Source of the DNA: Mucilaginibacter aurantiaciroseus
GTDB taxonomy: Bacteria > Bacteroidota > Bacteroidia > Sphingobacteriales > Sphingobacteriaceae
Direction: 5' to 3'
Length of the DNA: 64,000 nucleotides
NCBI RefSeq assembly: GCF_024055595.1
Contig: NZ_JAMXOF010000001.1
Coordinates: 1 to 64,000 of the forward strand
The notes below the pieces were generated by a model that saw nothing but the letters and a program-made list of their open reading frames with translations, was not told the origin of the DNA and searched no databases. Numbering within the stretch: position 1 is the stretch's first letter; each line of letters opens with the position of its first letter. Below are positions 45,647-56,396 of the stretch, one piece after another. The translations under genes were made by a program, and so were the position numbers.

Positions 45647-45736
45647 ATTGCGAGCGATAGCGTGGTAATCTTCGACTTAGAGAGCGGCAGAGACAAGTCT
45701 ATCGAGGATTACCACGTCGCTGTCGCGCCTCGCAAT
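45647..45736. repeat. REP-like inverted repeat, 90 bp
   Basis: ATTGCGAG (45647-45654) and CTCGCAAT (45729-45736) form the outer arms; GTGGTAATC (45662-45670) and GATTACCAC (45707-45715) the inner. The GCGAGCGATAGCGTGG word is shared with the element at 63892-63987 and a fragment at 7583-7609. It lies between gldN and uvrC, both ending here. Confidence 0.8.
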
Positions 45737-45753
45737 TACGCCTTTTTGTTTAT

Positions 45754-47577
45754 TTATTGCAACCCCGTTACATCACTAACCGCCGGATTGAAGTATTGGA
45801 TAATAGCTTTCGCTTGCTTTAAGTTTACTACTTTCTGCAACTCGGTTTCGGTTGCTTCGCGAATTTTTTTAACGGACTTGAAGTATTTTAAAAGCTTCTC
45901 GGCAGTGGTTTTACCGATGCCGGGTATCAGTTCCAACTCCGTTGCTAAAGTGCCTTTGTCGCGCTTTTTACGGTGGGCGGTGATACCGAAACGGTGGGCC
46001 TCATCACGCAACTGCTGGATCACTTTAAGGGTTTCAGAGCGTTTGTCGAGATACAGCGGGTATTGGTCGCCGGGGTAATACAATTCTTCCAGGCGTTTGG
46101 CAATGCCTATGACGGTTACCTGTTTATCTATCCCCAACAGCCTTAAACTCTTCATGGCTGATGATAGCTGCCCTTTACCACCATCAATGATGATCAGTTG
46201 CGGCAATTCTGTACCTTCATCAAGCATACGGCGATAGCGTCGGTGCACGGCCTCTTCCATAGTGGCAAAGTCATCCGGGCCAACAACGGTTTTTACATTA
46301 AAAAAGCGATAATCTTTTTTAGATGGTTTGGCATCCCTAAACACTACAATGGCAGATACCGGGTACGCCCCCTGGAAATTAGAGTTATCAAAACACTCGA
46401 TGTGGCGCGGCAGGGTGTTCATGCGCAGGTCTTTCATCATCAGCGTAAGCAGGCGATCTATCCGCACATCCGGGTTCAACTTTTCGTATTGGTCTATCTT
46501 TTCCTTTTTAAAGTACATCACATTCTTTTGCGACAGATCCAACAGCTTACGTTTCTCGCCCAGCTTGGGTACAGTAAACTTTAGCTTTTCATCCTCTACG
46601 TCGATATTAAACGGTACGATGATCTCTTTAGAGGTACTGTTATATCTGGTCCTAAATTCGGTTATGGCGATGCTTAGCAACTCCTCGTCGGTTTCGTCGA
46701 GGCGTTTCTTAAGCTCGATGGTTTGTGTTTGGGTGATGGTACCGTTCATCACTTTCAGGAAGTTTACGAAGGCGTATTTTTCTTCGGATGCAATGCTGAA
46801 CACGTCTACATCAGTAATAGAAGAGTTTACTACGGTCGACTTACTTTGATAGTTCTCCAGCAGGCCTTGTTTTCGGTTCAGGCGGTGGGCCAGTTCGAAG
46901 TTGAGGTCACCAACAGCTTTGTCAAGGTCGCTTTTTAAGCCACGTACAACGTTTCCTATCTTGCCATTGAGTACATCTGTTATCTCGCCAATATTATTGT
47001 CATAGTCGGCTTCTGACTGGTAATCCTGGCAAGGGCCTTTGCAGTTACCCAACTGGTACTCCAGGCAAACCTTAAACTTTCCTTTTTCGATATTCTCGCG
47101 GGTAAGGTTAAGGTTGCAGGTACGCAGGGCGTAGGTTTCTTTGATCAGCCCCAAAATAGTGTGCATCATACTTACGGAAGCGTAGGGGCCAAGGTATTTA
47201 GAGCCATCCTTAATGATGCGGCGCGTCCAAAAAATGCGGGGATAATTTTCGTTTTTGATGATGATCCACGGGTAGGTTTTATCATCCTTCAGCATCACAT
47301 TGTAGCGCGGCTGGTGCTTCTTGATCATGCTGTTTTCCAGCAGCCAGGCATCTACCTCGGTATCTACAATAGTGAACGTGATGTTGCGGATCTTGGATAC
47401 CAGTACCCGCGTTTTAGCATTAATTTGCGTATCTTTGTTAAAGTATGAGCCCACACGGTTACGCAGGTCCTTTGCCTTACCAATATAAATCAGCTGTTTC
47501 TCGCTATCCCAATACTGATATACACCCGGTTTGTGCGGTATATTTTTTAAAGCCTCTTTGTAATCGAATTTCTCCAT
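45754..47577 (-). CDS. uvrC: Excinuclease ABC subunit C
   Basis: A 607-residue nucleotide-excision-repair nuclease. In order: GIY-YIG domain (HKPGVYQYWDSEKQLIYIGK), CxxC-type region (CLEYQLGNCKGPCQ), UVR-like segment, the RNase-H-like 5' nuclease domain (HIECFDNSNFQGAYPVSAIV, LIIIDGGKGQLSSA) and the helix-hairpin-helix pair (LELIPGIGKTTAEKLLKYF). The start MEKFDYKEALKNIP (47577) fits the family better than an ATG four codons upstream. A four-helix-bundle pseudogene lies just upstream. Confidence 0.94.
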   Translation of the reverse strand: MEKFDYKEALKNIPHKPGVYQYWDSEKQLIYIGKAKDLRNRVGSYFNKDTQINAKTRVLVSKIRNITFTIVDTEVDAWLLENSMIKKHQPRYNVMLKDDKTYPWIIIKNENYPRIFWTRRIIKDGSKYLGPYASVSMMHTILGLIKETYALRTCNLNLTRENIEKGKFKVCLEYQLGNCKGPCQDYQSEADYDNNIGEITDVLNGKIGNVVRGLKSDLDKAVGDLNFELAHRLNRKQGLLENYQSKSTVVNSSITDVDVFSIASEEKYAFVNFLKVMNGTITQTQTIELKKRLDETDEELLSIAITEFRTRYNSTSKEIIVPFNIDVEDEKLKFTVPKLGEKRKLLDLSQKNVMYFKKEKIDQYEKLNPDVRIDRLLTLMMKDLRMNTLPRHIECFDNSNFQGAYPVSAIVVFRDAKPSKKDYRFFNVKTVVGPDDFATMEEAVHRRYRRMLDEGTELPQLIIIDGGKGQLSSAMKSLRLLGIDKQVTVIGIAKRLEELYYPGDQYPLYLDKRSETLKVIQQLRDEAHRFGITAHRKKRDKGTLATELELIPGIGKTTAEKLLKYFKSVKKIREATETELQKVVNLKQAKAIIQYFNPAVSDVTGLQ

Positions 47578-47601
47578 CTGGTGGTTCATTTGTTCATTTG
47601 T

Positions 47602-47985
47602 TCATTGGTCTGTTTTCAGCCCAGATGATTTACCAATAAACTTTAAATAACTATTCAGTTTAATATGAATGGTTTGAAGCTTTTCTATTAATATGTTAAA
47701 TTGTTCTTCGCTTACAAGGTTTCTGGTTCGTGCTTTTTTTAGCCAACCTTTAGTTTACAAAATGGAGCAGCAGCTGTAATAACAAAAGTTTCTGTTTTTC
47801 TTGTAATGAAATCTGCCATACCCTTCGACAATATTAGCATTAATCAAATCAGCAGATCTTACAATTTGTTTGCCTACAGTATCTTTTGCAAAGTAATCTC
47901 ATTCGCTTACTAATAACCAAATGTTATTGGTAAAGGTTTCCGCTAATTGGTATAACTCTAAGTTCTCAAGATTACAATAACTCAT
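47602..47985 (-). pseudogene. Four helix bundle protein (23S rRNA-insertion-type), degraded
   Basis: A minus-strand frame from ATG 47985 reads MSYCNLENLELYQLAETFTN, DYFAKDTVGKQIVRSADLIN, ANIVEGYGRFHYKKNRNF, KGWLKKARTRNLVSEEQFN, the usual pattern of small four-helix-bundle proteins (TIGR02436 type). It contains two in-frame stops, TGA after LLVSE (probably once Trp) and TAA after CCSIL (probably once Glu). Otherwise the frame is kept, so inactivation looks recent. The function of the family is unknown. Confidence 0.8.
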
Positions 47986-48017
47986 AATATGTTGAACTAT
48001 TCAACCTTTTAAGAAAC

Positions 48018-50258
48018 TTAAAAATCAAGTTTCTTATCCACCTCGTTAGTGCCTTTTTGCTGCTGACTGTAGGCACCACAATCGAGCGTGATGGATATGC
48101 CGGATTTTGGCGGTACAAAGTCTACGTTCTTTTTAATGCCAAGGGATGTATTGGCGTACACCCGCTTCATAAACCCGGCAAAAATAGGCAGTGCGGTATT
48201 TGCACCTTCGCCAAGGCGGGTAGATCGGAAGTGGATATCGCGGTCCTCGCAGCCTGTCCACACGCCGGTAACCAGTTGTGGGGTAATGCCCATAAACCAT
48301 CCGTCGGAGTTATCTTGCGTGGTGCCCGTTTTGCCACCAATAGGGTTTGTTAAGCCGTATTTGCCGCGTAAGCGATAGCCTGTACCTTCGTCGATAACGC
48401 CTTTAAGCATATAGGTCATTACGTAAGCGGTTTGCTCGTTCATGGCTTGCACAATGCGCGGCGAGTTGTTGTATAATACGTTACCGTTTTTGTCTTCGAT
48501 ACGTAACAAATAGGTAGGCTCCGTCCAAACGCCCTGGTTGGCAAATGCCGAGTAAGCCCCCGTCATATCAAATACCGAAGCGTCAAACGTTCCCAAACAG
48601 ATAGAAGGGTATGGCGGTACATTACTGGTGATACCCATCTTTTTGATCAATTCCATAACGGGCGTTGGTTTTACCTCGTTCATAACATACGCGGTGACCC
48701 AGTTTTGCGAACGTGCCAGAGCAGTGCGCAGTGTAATAACACCCGGCACAGTTCCGCTTGGCGATGAACGTGGTGTCCAGTCGGCGCCATAACCGGTAAT
48801 GGTGATAGGCTCGTTGGCTACTTGCTGACAAGGAGAGATCCCATCGTCGATAGCCACGGCATAAGTAAATGGCTTAGCGGTAGAGCCCACCTGGCGTGTA
48901 CCCATTTTTACCTGATCGTATTTAAAATGCTCGAAGTTGATGCCGCCCACCCATGCTTTGATGTAGCCGGTAGTAGGGTCCATACTCATCAACGAATTGC
49001 GCAACATCATTTTACAATATACTATCGAATCGATAGGCCTCATCACCGTATCGATATCGCCTCGCCAGGTAAACAAATTCATTTTGGCAGGCTTGTTAAA
49101 ATCGGCACGGATCTCTTCTTCGGATGCTCCCTGCGATTTTAGGGCGATATACCTGTCAGACCTATACATGCCCTTATCAAGCAGGCTTTTGAATGTCGGG
49201 ATGCTTTTCCAAAGACTGATGCCTTTCCAATGCGCGTTAAATTGTGCCTGAAGGATGCGCATGTATTCTTTCTGCGCGTCCTCGGCATATTTTTGCATGG
49301 TGGCATCAATGGTGGTATATATTTTCAGGCCATCACGGTCAAGGTCATAAGGGGTGGTGCCGTCAGGTTTTAGGATCGATTTATCAACTAAGATCTTTTG
49401 TACCTGTTTTTTTAGGACTGCCCTAAAGTAGGTAGCGATACCCTCGTTATGATCTATGGGACTAAAAGTTAAACCCAGGGGTTTCGCTTTATATTCATCG
49501 GCCTGGCCCGAGCTTAAAAAGCCCTCTTCGTCCATACGTCGCAGGACGAAATTACGGCGGTTTTTGGCGTTTTCGGGGTGGTTTATGGGCGAGTAAATAC
49601 CCGGCCCGTTTATCATGCCGATCAATAGCGCGGCTTGGTCCGGTGTAAGTTTATCGGGCGTGCTGTTAAAATAAGTACGCGATGCCGAGCTGATACCATA
49701 AGTATTATATGCCCCAAAATCAATGGTATTTAGGTACAGGGTAAGTATCTCTTCTTTGGTGTAGTTGCGTTCTATCTTAACCGCTGTGATCCATTCCTGT
49801 AATTTTTGGATAATACGCTTAAAAGGGTTGTGCGACCGCTCCGAGAACAGGTTAAGTGCCAGTTGCTGCGTAATGGTACTGCCACCCTGCTTTTTACCTA
49901 TAAGGTTATACAAAACTATACTAAATGTACGTTGAAAGTCAATCCCCGAGTGTTGGTAAAAGCGGGTATCCTCGGTAGCTATCAACGCATTGATAACATT
50001 TGGCGAGATCTGCTTATAAGGAACGCTCGAACGGTTTTTGATGTAATATTTACCTATGATCTCTTTATCGGATGAGATGATCTCTGATGCCTGGTCGCTC
50101 TTTGGGTTCTCCAGCTCGCGGAAAGACGGCAGCGGGCCAAACACCTGGAAGGCTATGAGCAATATCATAATTACGAAAAACGAAAAACAGGCAATTACAA
50201 AACGCCATATATACCAGTTGTAACGTTTTATATTCTGTTGCGGAACTTTATTGATCAT
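48018..50258 (-). CDS. Penicillin-binding protein 1A, bifunctional
   Basis: A 746-residue peptidoglycan synthase. One N-terminal membrane helix (about 16-40) precedes the GT51 transglycosylase (IATEDTRFYQHSGIDFQRTF, GGSTITQQLALNLFSER, LTLYLNTIDFGAYNTYGISS) and then the transpeptidase: S459-x-x-K in GSTAKPFTYA, SxN in ARSQNW, and KTG in GGKTGTTQDNSDGWF. It polymerises and cross-links glycan at the outer face of the inner membrane. It starts 6 bp after the stop of the PorW-like gene, so the two share a transcript, which is notable as one builds the wall and the other serves secretion through it. Confidence 0.93.
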   Translation of the reverse strand: MINKVPQQNIKRYNWYIWRFVIACFSFFVIMILLIAFQVFGPLPSFRELENPKSDQASEIISSDKEIIGKYYIKNRSSVPYKQISPNVINALIATEDTRFYQHSGIDFQRTFSIVLYNLIGKKQGGSTITQQLALNLFSERSHNPFKRIIQKLQEWITAVKIERNYTKEEILTLYLNTIDFGAYNTYGISSASRTYFNSTPDKLTPDQAALLIGMINGPGIYSPINHPENAKNRRNFVLRRMDEEGFLSSGQADEYKAKPLGLTFSPIDHNEGIATYFRAVLKKQVQKILVDKSILKPDGTTPYDLDRDGLKIYTTIDATMQKYAEDAQKEYMRILQAQFNAHWKGISLWKSIPTFKSLLDKGMYRSDRYIALKSQGASEEEIRADFNKPAKMNLFTWRGDIDTVMRPIDSIVYCKMMLRNSLMSMDPTTGYIKAWVGGINFEHFKYDQVKMGTRQVGSTAKPFTYAVAIDDGISPCQQVANEPITITGYGADWTPRSSPSGTVPGVITLRTALARSQNWVTAYVMNEVKPTPVMELIKKMGITSNVPPYPSICLGTFDASVFDMTGAYSAFANQGVWTEPTYLLRIEDKNGNVLYNNSPRIVQAMNEQTAYVMTYMLKGVIDEGTGYRLRGKYGLTNPIGGKTGTTQDNSDGWFMGITPQLVTGVWTGCEDRDIHFRSTRLGEGANTALPIFAGFMKRVYANTSLGIKKNVDFVPPKSGISITLDCGAYSQQQKGTNEVDKKLDF

Positions 50259-50264
50259 CTCTGT

Positions 50265-53192
50265 TTAGTAGTTTTGTTGATAATAGTCTGTATAACTATC
50301 CAGTTTTTTTCGGTCGGCTAATTTATCCAGATTTTCTTGTGTTATGATAAAAAAGCTGTATTTATCCTTTGGCACCTTCATTATATCGGGCATCAGCGGT
50401 AAAATTTTGCGGGCATAATCCTTAACCCCGGCAAGGTTATTAAAGCGGCCAATGTAAATCAGCTGGTTATCATAACCAACGGCTTTAAGCTGGTGTTTTA
50501 TACCTGCGCTATTATAACTAACCCTGTTAAATTGTCCAATACCAAAACGCGACGATGATAAATTGATTGCACCGCTGCTTACATTTATCACCAGGTAATA
50601 GTTGGTGCTATCGCGCATGCTAAATATGGATGGCGCTTGTTTTACCGGCGCTACTGTTGGTGCTGCGGTAATTGGTGCCGCAACCTGTGCCGATTGCGTT
50701 ACCAGCGGCAAAATATCGGTTTTGGTTTCAACCGGTTTTTCTTCTTTTAAAGGTTCTTTAACTGTGGCAACTTCAGCTGTTTTTTTTACCTCCACAGATG
50801 TAGCTTTTATGGCCGATGCTTTATCTTCCGCCTTAAATGGTGGCGTAACCGTTTTTGGCTCGGGTTTGCGCACATCCGGGCGGGGTATGTACTTTTCGGC
50901 AGTCAACCTAAATTCTGTTTCTTTTTGGTAAACGATGGGCAGGGTAAACTGCGGGTCATTTGTTTCGCGGTCAGATATTACCACCTTGCGTAACTCCAGT
51001 TCTGATTGATGTGCATTTATATAGGCCAAATGCTGGTTCACCAATGGGGTGATCAACTTATCGTCGGGATATTTGGCGGCGATACCTTGCAAATCAATAT
51101 TAAAAGGAGTAAGTGGCTCCAGGTGGCCGGCCGCGAAAGTACGCAGGTAGTAGATCTGTGATGCAAACCTGTTATTCGGATACTGCGCCAGCAGGGCATC
51201 AGATGCAGTGATCACCCTTGAATATTGGTGGGTAGCATATAGGTCGTATATATTATTATATAAGATGCTAAAGCCGTTGTCCTCATCATTAATGTGTTTG
51301 CTGTATTCCGGGTCGAGGATGATTCTGGCGAAAGGCGTTTGCGGATAATTTTTCACCAGCAGATCTTTATACCTGTTTGACGATGCCGGATCTGTATCGC
51401 TGTACAAACGGTATAGGTTATAATAGATAGCCGCGGTATTATCGTTATTCGGGAAACGTTTTAAAATCAACTCATAAGCTGCAATAGCTTCCTTTTTATC
51501 GTTCAATACATCGCGGTAAAAATTGGCTATATCTAAATAAGCATCGTACATGCGTTTATTAGATTGCGCCAACAGGCCGGGGGTAAGCGGCAAATTTTGT
51601 AACAACTCCTGCCTGTAATTGCCGGCATTCACTTTGTTAAAGTTGCTTAAAAGGTTATTAGCGCCACCATCCGGGTCGGTGGCTTGTATGGTTATAGCGT
51701 TACTTTGTGTGATGTCGCTGCCGGGGCGGTTGGCCCTGCGCCAGTTGTCCTCTAAACGGCGATTACCCCAAACCTTTTTAAAACTGCTAAAGCCCTGGCT
51801 TACCGCGTTGGCGTTGCTAAAATAAAAGTTATCTCCGTTGGGTAAACTTTCTTGCGCCGGTTGGTTTACGTTGACGGCGCCACTTGCCTGTGCGTTGCTT
51901 ACCTGTGTCGGTTGTGATCTTAGTATTTTAGCCTCCACCATCTTATCGATACGGGTAAGGCGGGTTGGCTCATCAAGCTTGGCAAGCATTTGCAAGGTGT
52001 CTTCGCGGTCTATAATTTGCAACCTATCGGCCAGCACCTGCAGGTTCTCTGCTTTCTTTTTAATAACCTGGTAGTTAGGGTAATTTGGCGATAAGCTCAC
52101 CAGCGCGCTATCGTAAAAGTTTTTGGCGCCGGTATAGTCCGCTTTGTTTTTAAAATAAACATCGGCCATGCGCAGATAAGACAGGCCTTTTTGACTCTGG
52201 TTTTTTGTGCTGTAGTTGATAGACTGCCTGTAGCTTTTCAATGCGTTTTCAATCTCGCCATCATTATACTGGATCTGCGCTATCTGGAAATATACCTGGT
52301 CGGTAAAGTCTTTATTGTTTGAGTTTTTTAGCAACAAGCGCAGTCGTGTAAGCCGACTAACCTTTACACCATTCTGCATATCTTCTATGCGGATGCGGTT
52401 AAGGTTGGCATTAAAGGCCATGTCAAATATTACATTGCTTTTGCTCACGCGATCATAATTAGCAATGGCATCAGCAGGCTTGTGGTTCATCTCCTGTAAT
52501 TGGGCCAGGATGAATGTCCAGCGTAATTCACGTTCTTTACCGTGCGCATTCTCTACCGCCAGTTTAGCCATGGCCTCGGCATCCACATAATCCTGTGTGT
52601 TTATATCATACTGCAATTTTGTGGCGTAAACATCGCCGGTGATATTCTTTTTTGGGTTGATATCAGCAAAAGCGCTGTCTAAAGCAGCCTTGGCATCATT
52701 AGGCTGATTGATGTATAATAAAGAGCGTGCTTTATAAACAATTGCTTCCTGTTTCAATTCGGTGTTTTTGCCAAACGAGCGGATCACATAGTTGGCATAT
52801 TCTACCGCGTCAAAATAATTGCCATCCAGGTAATTGGCTTTGCTTAACAAAAAGTAGGCATCGCCCAGGTAATGGCTTTGTTCTTTAACGCTGATGATGG
52901 TATTGGCTTTTTCCTTAACCAGGTCAAGGTCTTTATCGGGTACATCACTTTTGGTAACGGTATCGCGGTAAACGCTTAGCAATTCGCTGTAATCGTCAAC
53001 GTAACCGGCCTCATAACCTTCCTGTTTTTGGCGAAGGATCTCTTTGGCATTGAACAATATATTATATTTTGCAGTAAGGTTTTGCAGACCACGATTAAGA
53101 CCGCTCTTTTTCTCAAGCGAGCAGCCGGCAATAACCAGTATAATGGCGAGCAACAATAACTTTTGCACAGAAGGGGTAGACGTATGCCTCAA
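50265..53192 (-). CDS. PorW/SprE-like TPR lipoprotein of type IX secretion
   Basis: A 975-residue lipoprotein (IAGC lipobox, Cys24). It starts with the conserved NRGLQNLTAKYNILFNAKEI typical of PorW/SprE, followed by many TPR units (for example DAYFLLSKANYLDGNYFDAV, AIAAYELILKRFPNNDNTAA), a Pro/Val/Thr/Lys-rich linker around 760-860 and a C-terminal SPOR-like domain (YYLVINVSSG, LIYIGRFNNLAGVKDYARK). PorW proteins are needed for T9SS secretion and for gliding. The gldKLMN cluster lies about 5 kb away, facing this gene. Confidence 0.85.
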   Translation of the reverse strand: MRHTSTPSVQKLLLLAIILVIAGCSLEKKSGLNRGLQNLTAKYNILFNAKEILRQKQEGYEAGYVDDYSELLSVYRDTVTKSDVPDKDLDLVKEKANTIISVKEQSHYLGDAYFLLSKANYLDGNYFDAVEYANYVIRSFGKNTELKQEAIVYKARSLLYINQPNDAKAALDSAFADINPKKNITGDVYATKLQYDINTQDYVDAEAMAKLAVENAHGKERELRWTFILAQLQEMNHKPADAIANYDRVSKSNVIFDMAFNANLNRIRIEDMQNGVKVSRLTRLRLLLKNSNNKDFTDQVYFQIAQIQYNDGEIENALKSYRQSINYSTKNQSQKGLSYLRMADVYFKNKADYTGAKNFYDSALVSLSPNYPNYQVIKKKAENLQVLADRLQIIDREDTLQMLAKLDEPTRLTRIDKMVEAKILRSQPTQVSNAQASGAVNVNQPAQESLPNGDNFYFSNANAVSQGFSSFKKVWGNRRLEDNWRRANRPGSDITQSNAITIQATDPDGGANNLLSNFNKVNAGNYRQELLQNLPLTPGLLAQSNKRMYDAYLDIANFYRDVLNDKKEAIAAYELILKRFPNNDNTAAIYYNLYRLYSDTDPASSNRYKDLLVKNYPQTPFARIILDPEYSKHINDEDNGFSILYNNIYDLYATHQYSRVITASDALLAQYPNNRFASQIYYLRTFAAGHLEPLTPFNIDLQGIAAKYPDDKLITPLVNQHLAYINAHQSELELRKVVISDRETNDPQFTLPIVYQKETEFRLTAEKYIPRPDVRKPEPKTVTPPFKAEDKASAIKATSVEVKKTAEVATVKEPLKEEKPVETKTDILPLVTQSAQVAAPITAAPTVAPVKQAPSIFSMRDSTNYYLVINVSSGAINLSSSRFGIGQFNRVSYNSAGIKHQLKAVGYDNQLIYIGRFNNLAGVKDYARKILPLMPDIMKVPKDKYSFFIITQENLDKLADRKKLDSYTDYYQQNY

Positions 53193-53242
53193 TGGGGTAT
53201 ATCTTGTGTGGATTATTTGCTTTTGTCTTTTTTGGTTTTTGA

Positions 53243-53460
53243 TTAATCTGCTAACTTATAAAGATTTTCAAGCTCAGCAATTTCTTGTTTTCTTGCAGTA
53301 CCTGCTTTATTCTTGATAAGGTAATTTAAGCCAATATAACTAATTGTAAGGTTATCAACATCAATAATTATTATAGTGCATGGCACCCACAATGATGTAA
53401 GCAACCTAGTGTTTGTTTACATCATTCAATAAATTCTTATAAATCTTTCTCAAGTATCAT
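53243..53460 (-). pseudogene. Remnant of a nucleotidyltransferase (AbiEii/DUF6036-like)
   Basis: From ATG 53460 the minus strand reads MILEKDL, stop, EFIE, then after a frame change VNKH, stop, VAYIIVGAMHY, then IDVDNLTISYIGLNYLIKNK and ARKQEIAELENLYKLAD. The ends match nucleotidyltransferase-like proteins (FIELLNKHKVKYLIVGG start, LIKNKxxxGRxxDLADxxxL end), while the catalytic centre is deleted. Upstream, to about 53650, the same strand has a stop-broken frame with ERSREVTRLGHNYHK that I could not identify. The gene-free 53193-53731 stretch holds nothing else I recognise. Confidence 0.55.
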
Positions 53461-53719
53461 AGCGGATGCCTATTTATAACCTTTTCAATTTTACCGGGAA
53501 ACGATTTATTAAGTCACTTATGGTAGTTATGTCCAAGGCGTGTTACTTCTCTTGAACGTTCAATAACAGGTTGTTTTAATCAATATTCTATATAAAGCAT
53601 TTCTTCTTCATCCTGCTTAATAATGTTAACCACCTTTTCCAATTATGGGTATCCTAAATAATCTTACTAAGGTTTATAAATGCATTGCTAAAATACTAAA
53701 GATTATGCAATAGGTTTAA

Positions 53720-53727
53720 TAAATTTG
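53720..53727 (+). promoter_or_regulatory. -7 box of the ATP synthase operon, leaderless type
   Basis: TAAATTTG, then CCGC and ATG 53732. The box ends exactly four bases before the first gene of the operon. No TTG at the normal -33 distance was found. Confidence 0.5.
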
Positions 53728-53731
53728 CCGC

Positions 53732-53962
53732 ATGGCACAAAATGAACAAAAGCAACCCAATGATGGGGGCAAAGCGGTAAATGCTTACGCCAAATATACC
53801 GGTATGGCGTTTCAGATGATAGCTATTATTGGCATCTTTGCATTCGCCGGTTATAAAATAGATAAAGCCAACCAACACCATACCATGTGGGTAACAGCAG
53901 CACTTTCGCTTGGCGGGGTGTTTATATCATTGTTCATCGTTATCAGATCTGTAAAAAATTGA
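53732..53962 (+). CDS. AtpZ/AtpI-type accessory protein
   Basis: A 76-residue membrane protein with two helices (about 22-42 and 50-70), AFQMIAIIGIFAFAGYKID and TAALSLGGVFISLFIVIRSV, the pattern of AtpZ/AtpI proteins that precede ATP synthase genes. AtpI helps assemble the c-ring or transport Mg2+. It is the first gene of the operon; its stop overlaps the TTG start of the next gene. Confidence 0.82.
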   Translation: MAQNEQKQPNDGGKAVNAYAKYTGMAFQMIAIIGIFAFAGYKIDKANQHHTMWVTAALSLGGVFISLFIVIRSVKN

Positions 53963-54345
53963 AACTCCAACCAACGCTTATTGCCTTCGCCATTTTTGTA
54001 GCGGCCCTGGCATCGCTGCCTTTAGCCCTTACTTTTGCCGGGCATACTAATTTATTAATGCCTTATTTTTGGGGGATGTTCGCCTACATTACAGGCCTTA
54101 CTTTTTTAATAGTTATAGCAATATTATTTACCCAAAAAATAAACCCCGAAAACTACGCCCAGGTTTTTTTGGCCGGAACCACTTTTAAAATATTGGCCTG
54201 CCTGGCATTTATGGTAATATTTTTGCTGAAAAACAAGGTAGAAAAGGGCGTTTTTGCAGGCAATTTCTTTTACTTATATTTCTTAAATACGGCCTTTGAA
54301 GTTTACGTGTTATTACGTAACTTGCGCAACCAAAATTCAAAGTAA
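53959..54345 (+). CDS. Small polytopic membrane protein in the ATP synthase operon
   Basis: A 128-residue protein with four predicted helices (LIAFAIFVAALASLPLALTF, YFWGMFAYITGLTFLIVIAI, FKILACLAFMVIFLL, NFFYLYFLNTAFEVYVLL). The start is taken as TTG 53959, overlapping the TGA of the AtpZ gene (TTGA), since an ATG at 53887 would lie deep inside that gene. Its place between AtpZ and AtpB suggests an AtpI-like assembly role. No named family recognised. Confidence 0.65.
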   Translation: MKLQPTLIAFAIFVAALASLPLALTFAGHTNLLMPYFWGMFAYITGLTFLIVIAILFTQKINPENYAQVFLAGTTFKILACLAFMVIFLLKNKVEKGVFAGNFFYLYFLNTAFEVYVLLRNLRNQNSK

Positions 54346-54377
54346 AAAACTTTATTTAGATATATAAAAGCTCAATT

Positions 54378-55717
<1,340 letters not shown>

Positions 55718-55748
55718 TATTTCATCCCTTTAAGAGGATTAAAAAATT

Positions 55749-55783
55749 AACCGTTCCCGTTGCGATTGGCTTCGGGCACGGTT
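55749..55783 (+). other. Hairpin after atpE
   Basis: AACCGTTCCCG (55749-55759) pairs with CGGGCACGGTT (55773-55783) with one mismatch. There is a weak T-rich stretch after it. Placed between atpE and atpF, it could protect the atpE mRNA or attenuate downstream genes, helping the higher c-subunit dose. Confidence 0.5.
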
Positions 55784-55821
55784 ATTAAAATTGATTTTTT
55801 AAAATATATACATCATATATA

Positions 55822-56316
55822 ATGAATCCATTAGTTACCCCCGAGATTGGTTTAGTGTTCTGGACAACGGTATCATTTGCAGTACTGTTTTTCTTACTTG
55901 CCAAATTTGCCTGGAAACCTATTATGGGCGCCCTTGACGACCGCGAGCGCTTTATAGAAGATGCGCTTTCAAAAGCTGAGGCTGCTAAAGAAGAAATGTC
56001 TCGTTTAACCAACGAGAACGAAGCTCTTTTAAAACAAGCGCGTATTGAGCGTGACACGATTTTGCAGGAAGCTAAAAAGGTTAAAGACCAGATCATAGCT
56101 GATGCTAAAGATGCTGCACATAAAGAGGGTGCACGCCAGATAGAGCTTGCCCGTATTGATATCCACAACCAAAAAACAATTGCTATGGCAGATGTTAAAA
56201 ACCAGGTTGCTGCTTTATCAATAGAAATTGCTGAGAAAGTATTACGCAAGCAATTTGAAGACCAGGGCAAACAGGATGCATTAGTTGCAGAGTTGTTGAA
56301 AGAAGTGAAATTATAA
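55822..56316 (+). CDS. atpF: ATP synthase F0 subunit b
   Basis: A 164-residue stator subunit. One membrane helix ([19 protein letters not shown]) is followed by a long charged coiled coil ([20 protein letters not shown], through [15 protein letters not shown]). It links subunit a to delta. It lies 81 bp before atpH, across a spacer with short direct repeats. Confidence 0.93.
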   Translation: MNPLVTPEIGLVFWTTVSFAVLFFLLAKFAWKPIMGALDDRERFIEDALSKAEAAKEEMSRLTNENEALLKQARIERDTILQEAKKVKDQIIADAKDAAHKEGARQIELARIDIHNQKTIAMADVKNQVAALSIEIAEKVLRKQFEDQGKQDALVAELLKEVKL

Positions 56317-56358
56317 TAATAGACACGAGATACTAGATTTGAGACAAAATACAATAGT

Positions 56359-56386
56359 CTCACATCTCTAATCTCACATCTCTAAT
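56359..56386 (+). repeat. Two 14-bp tandem units between atpF and atpH
   Basis: CTCACATCTCTAAT occurs at 56359-56372 and 56373-56386, within a spacer that also holds GAGATACTAGATTTGAGAC, partly complementary to it. These words resemble other CATCT-rich spacers in this window. Confidence 0.7.
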
Positions 56387-56396
56387 CTCAAGAACG

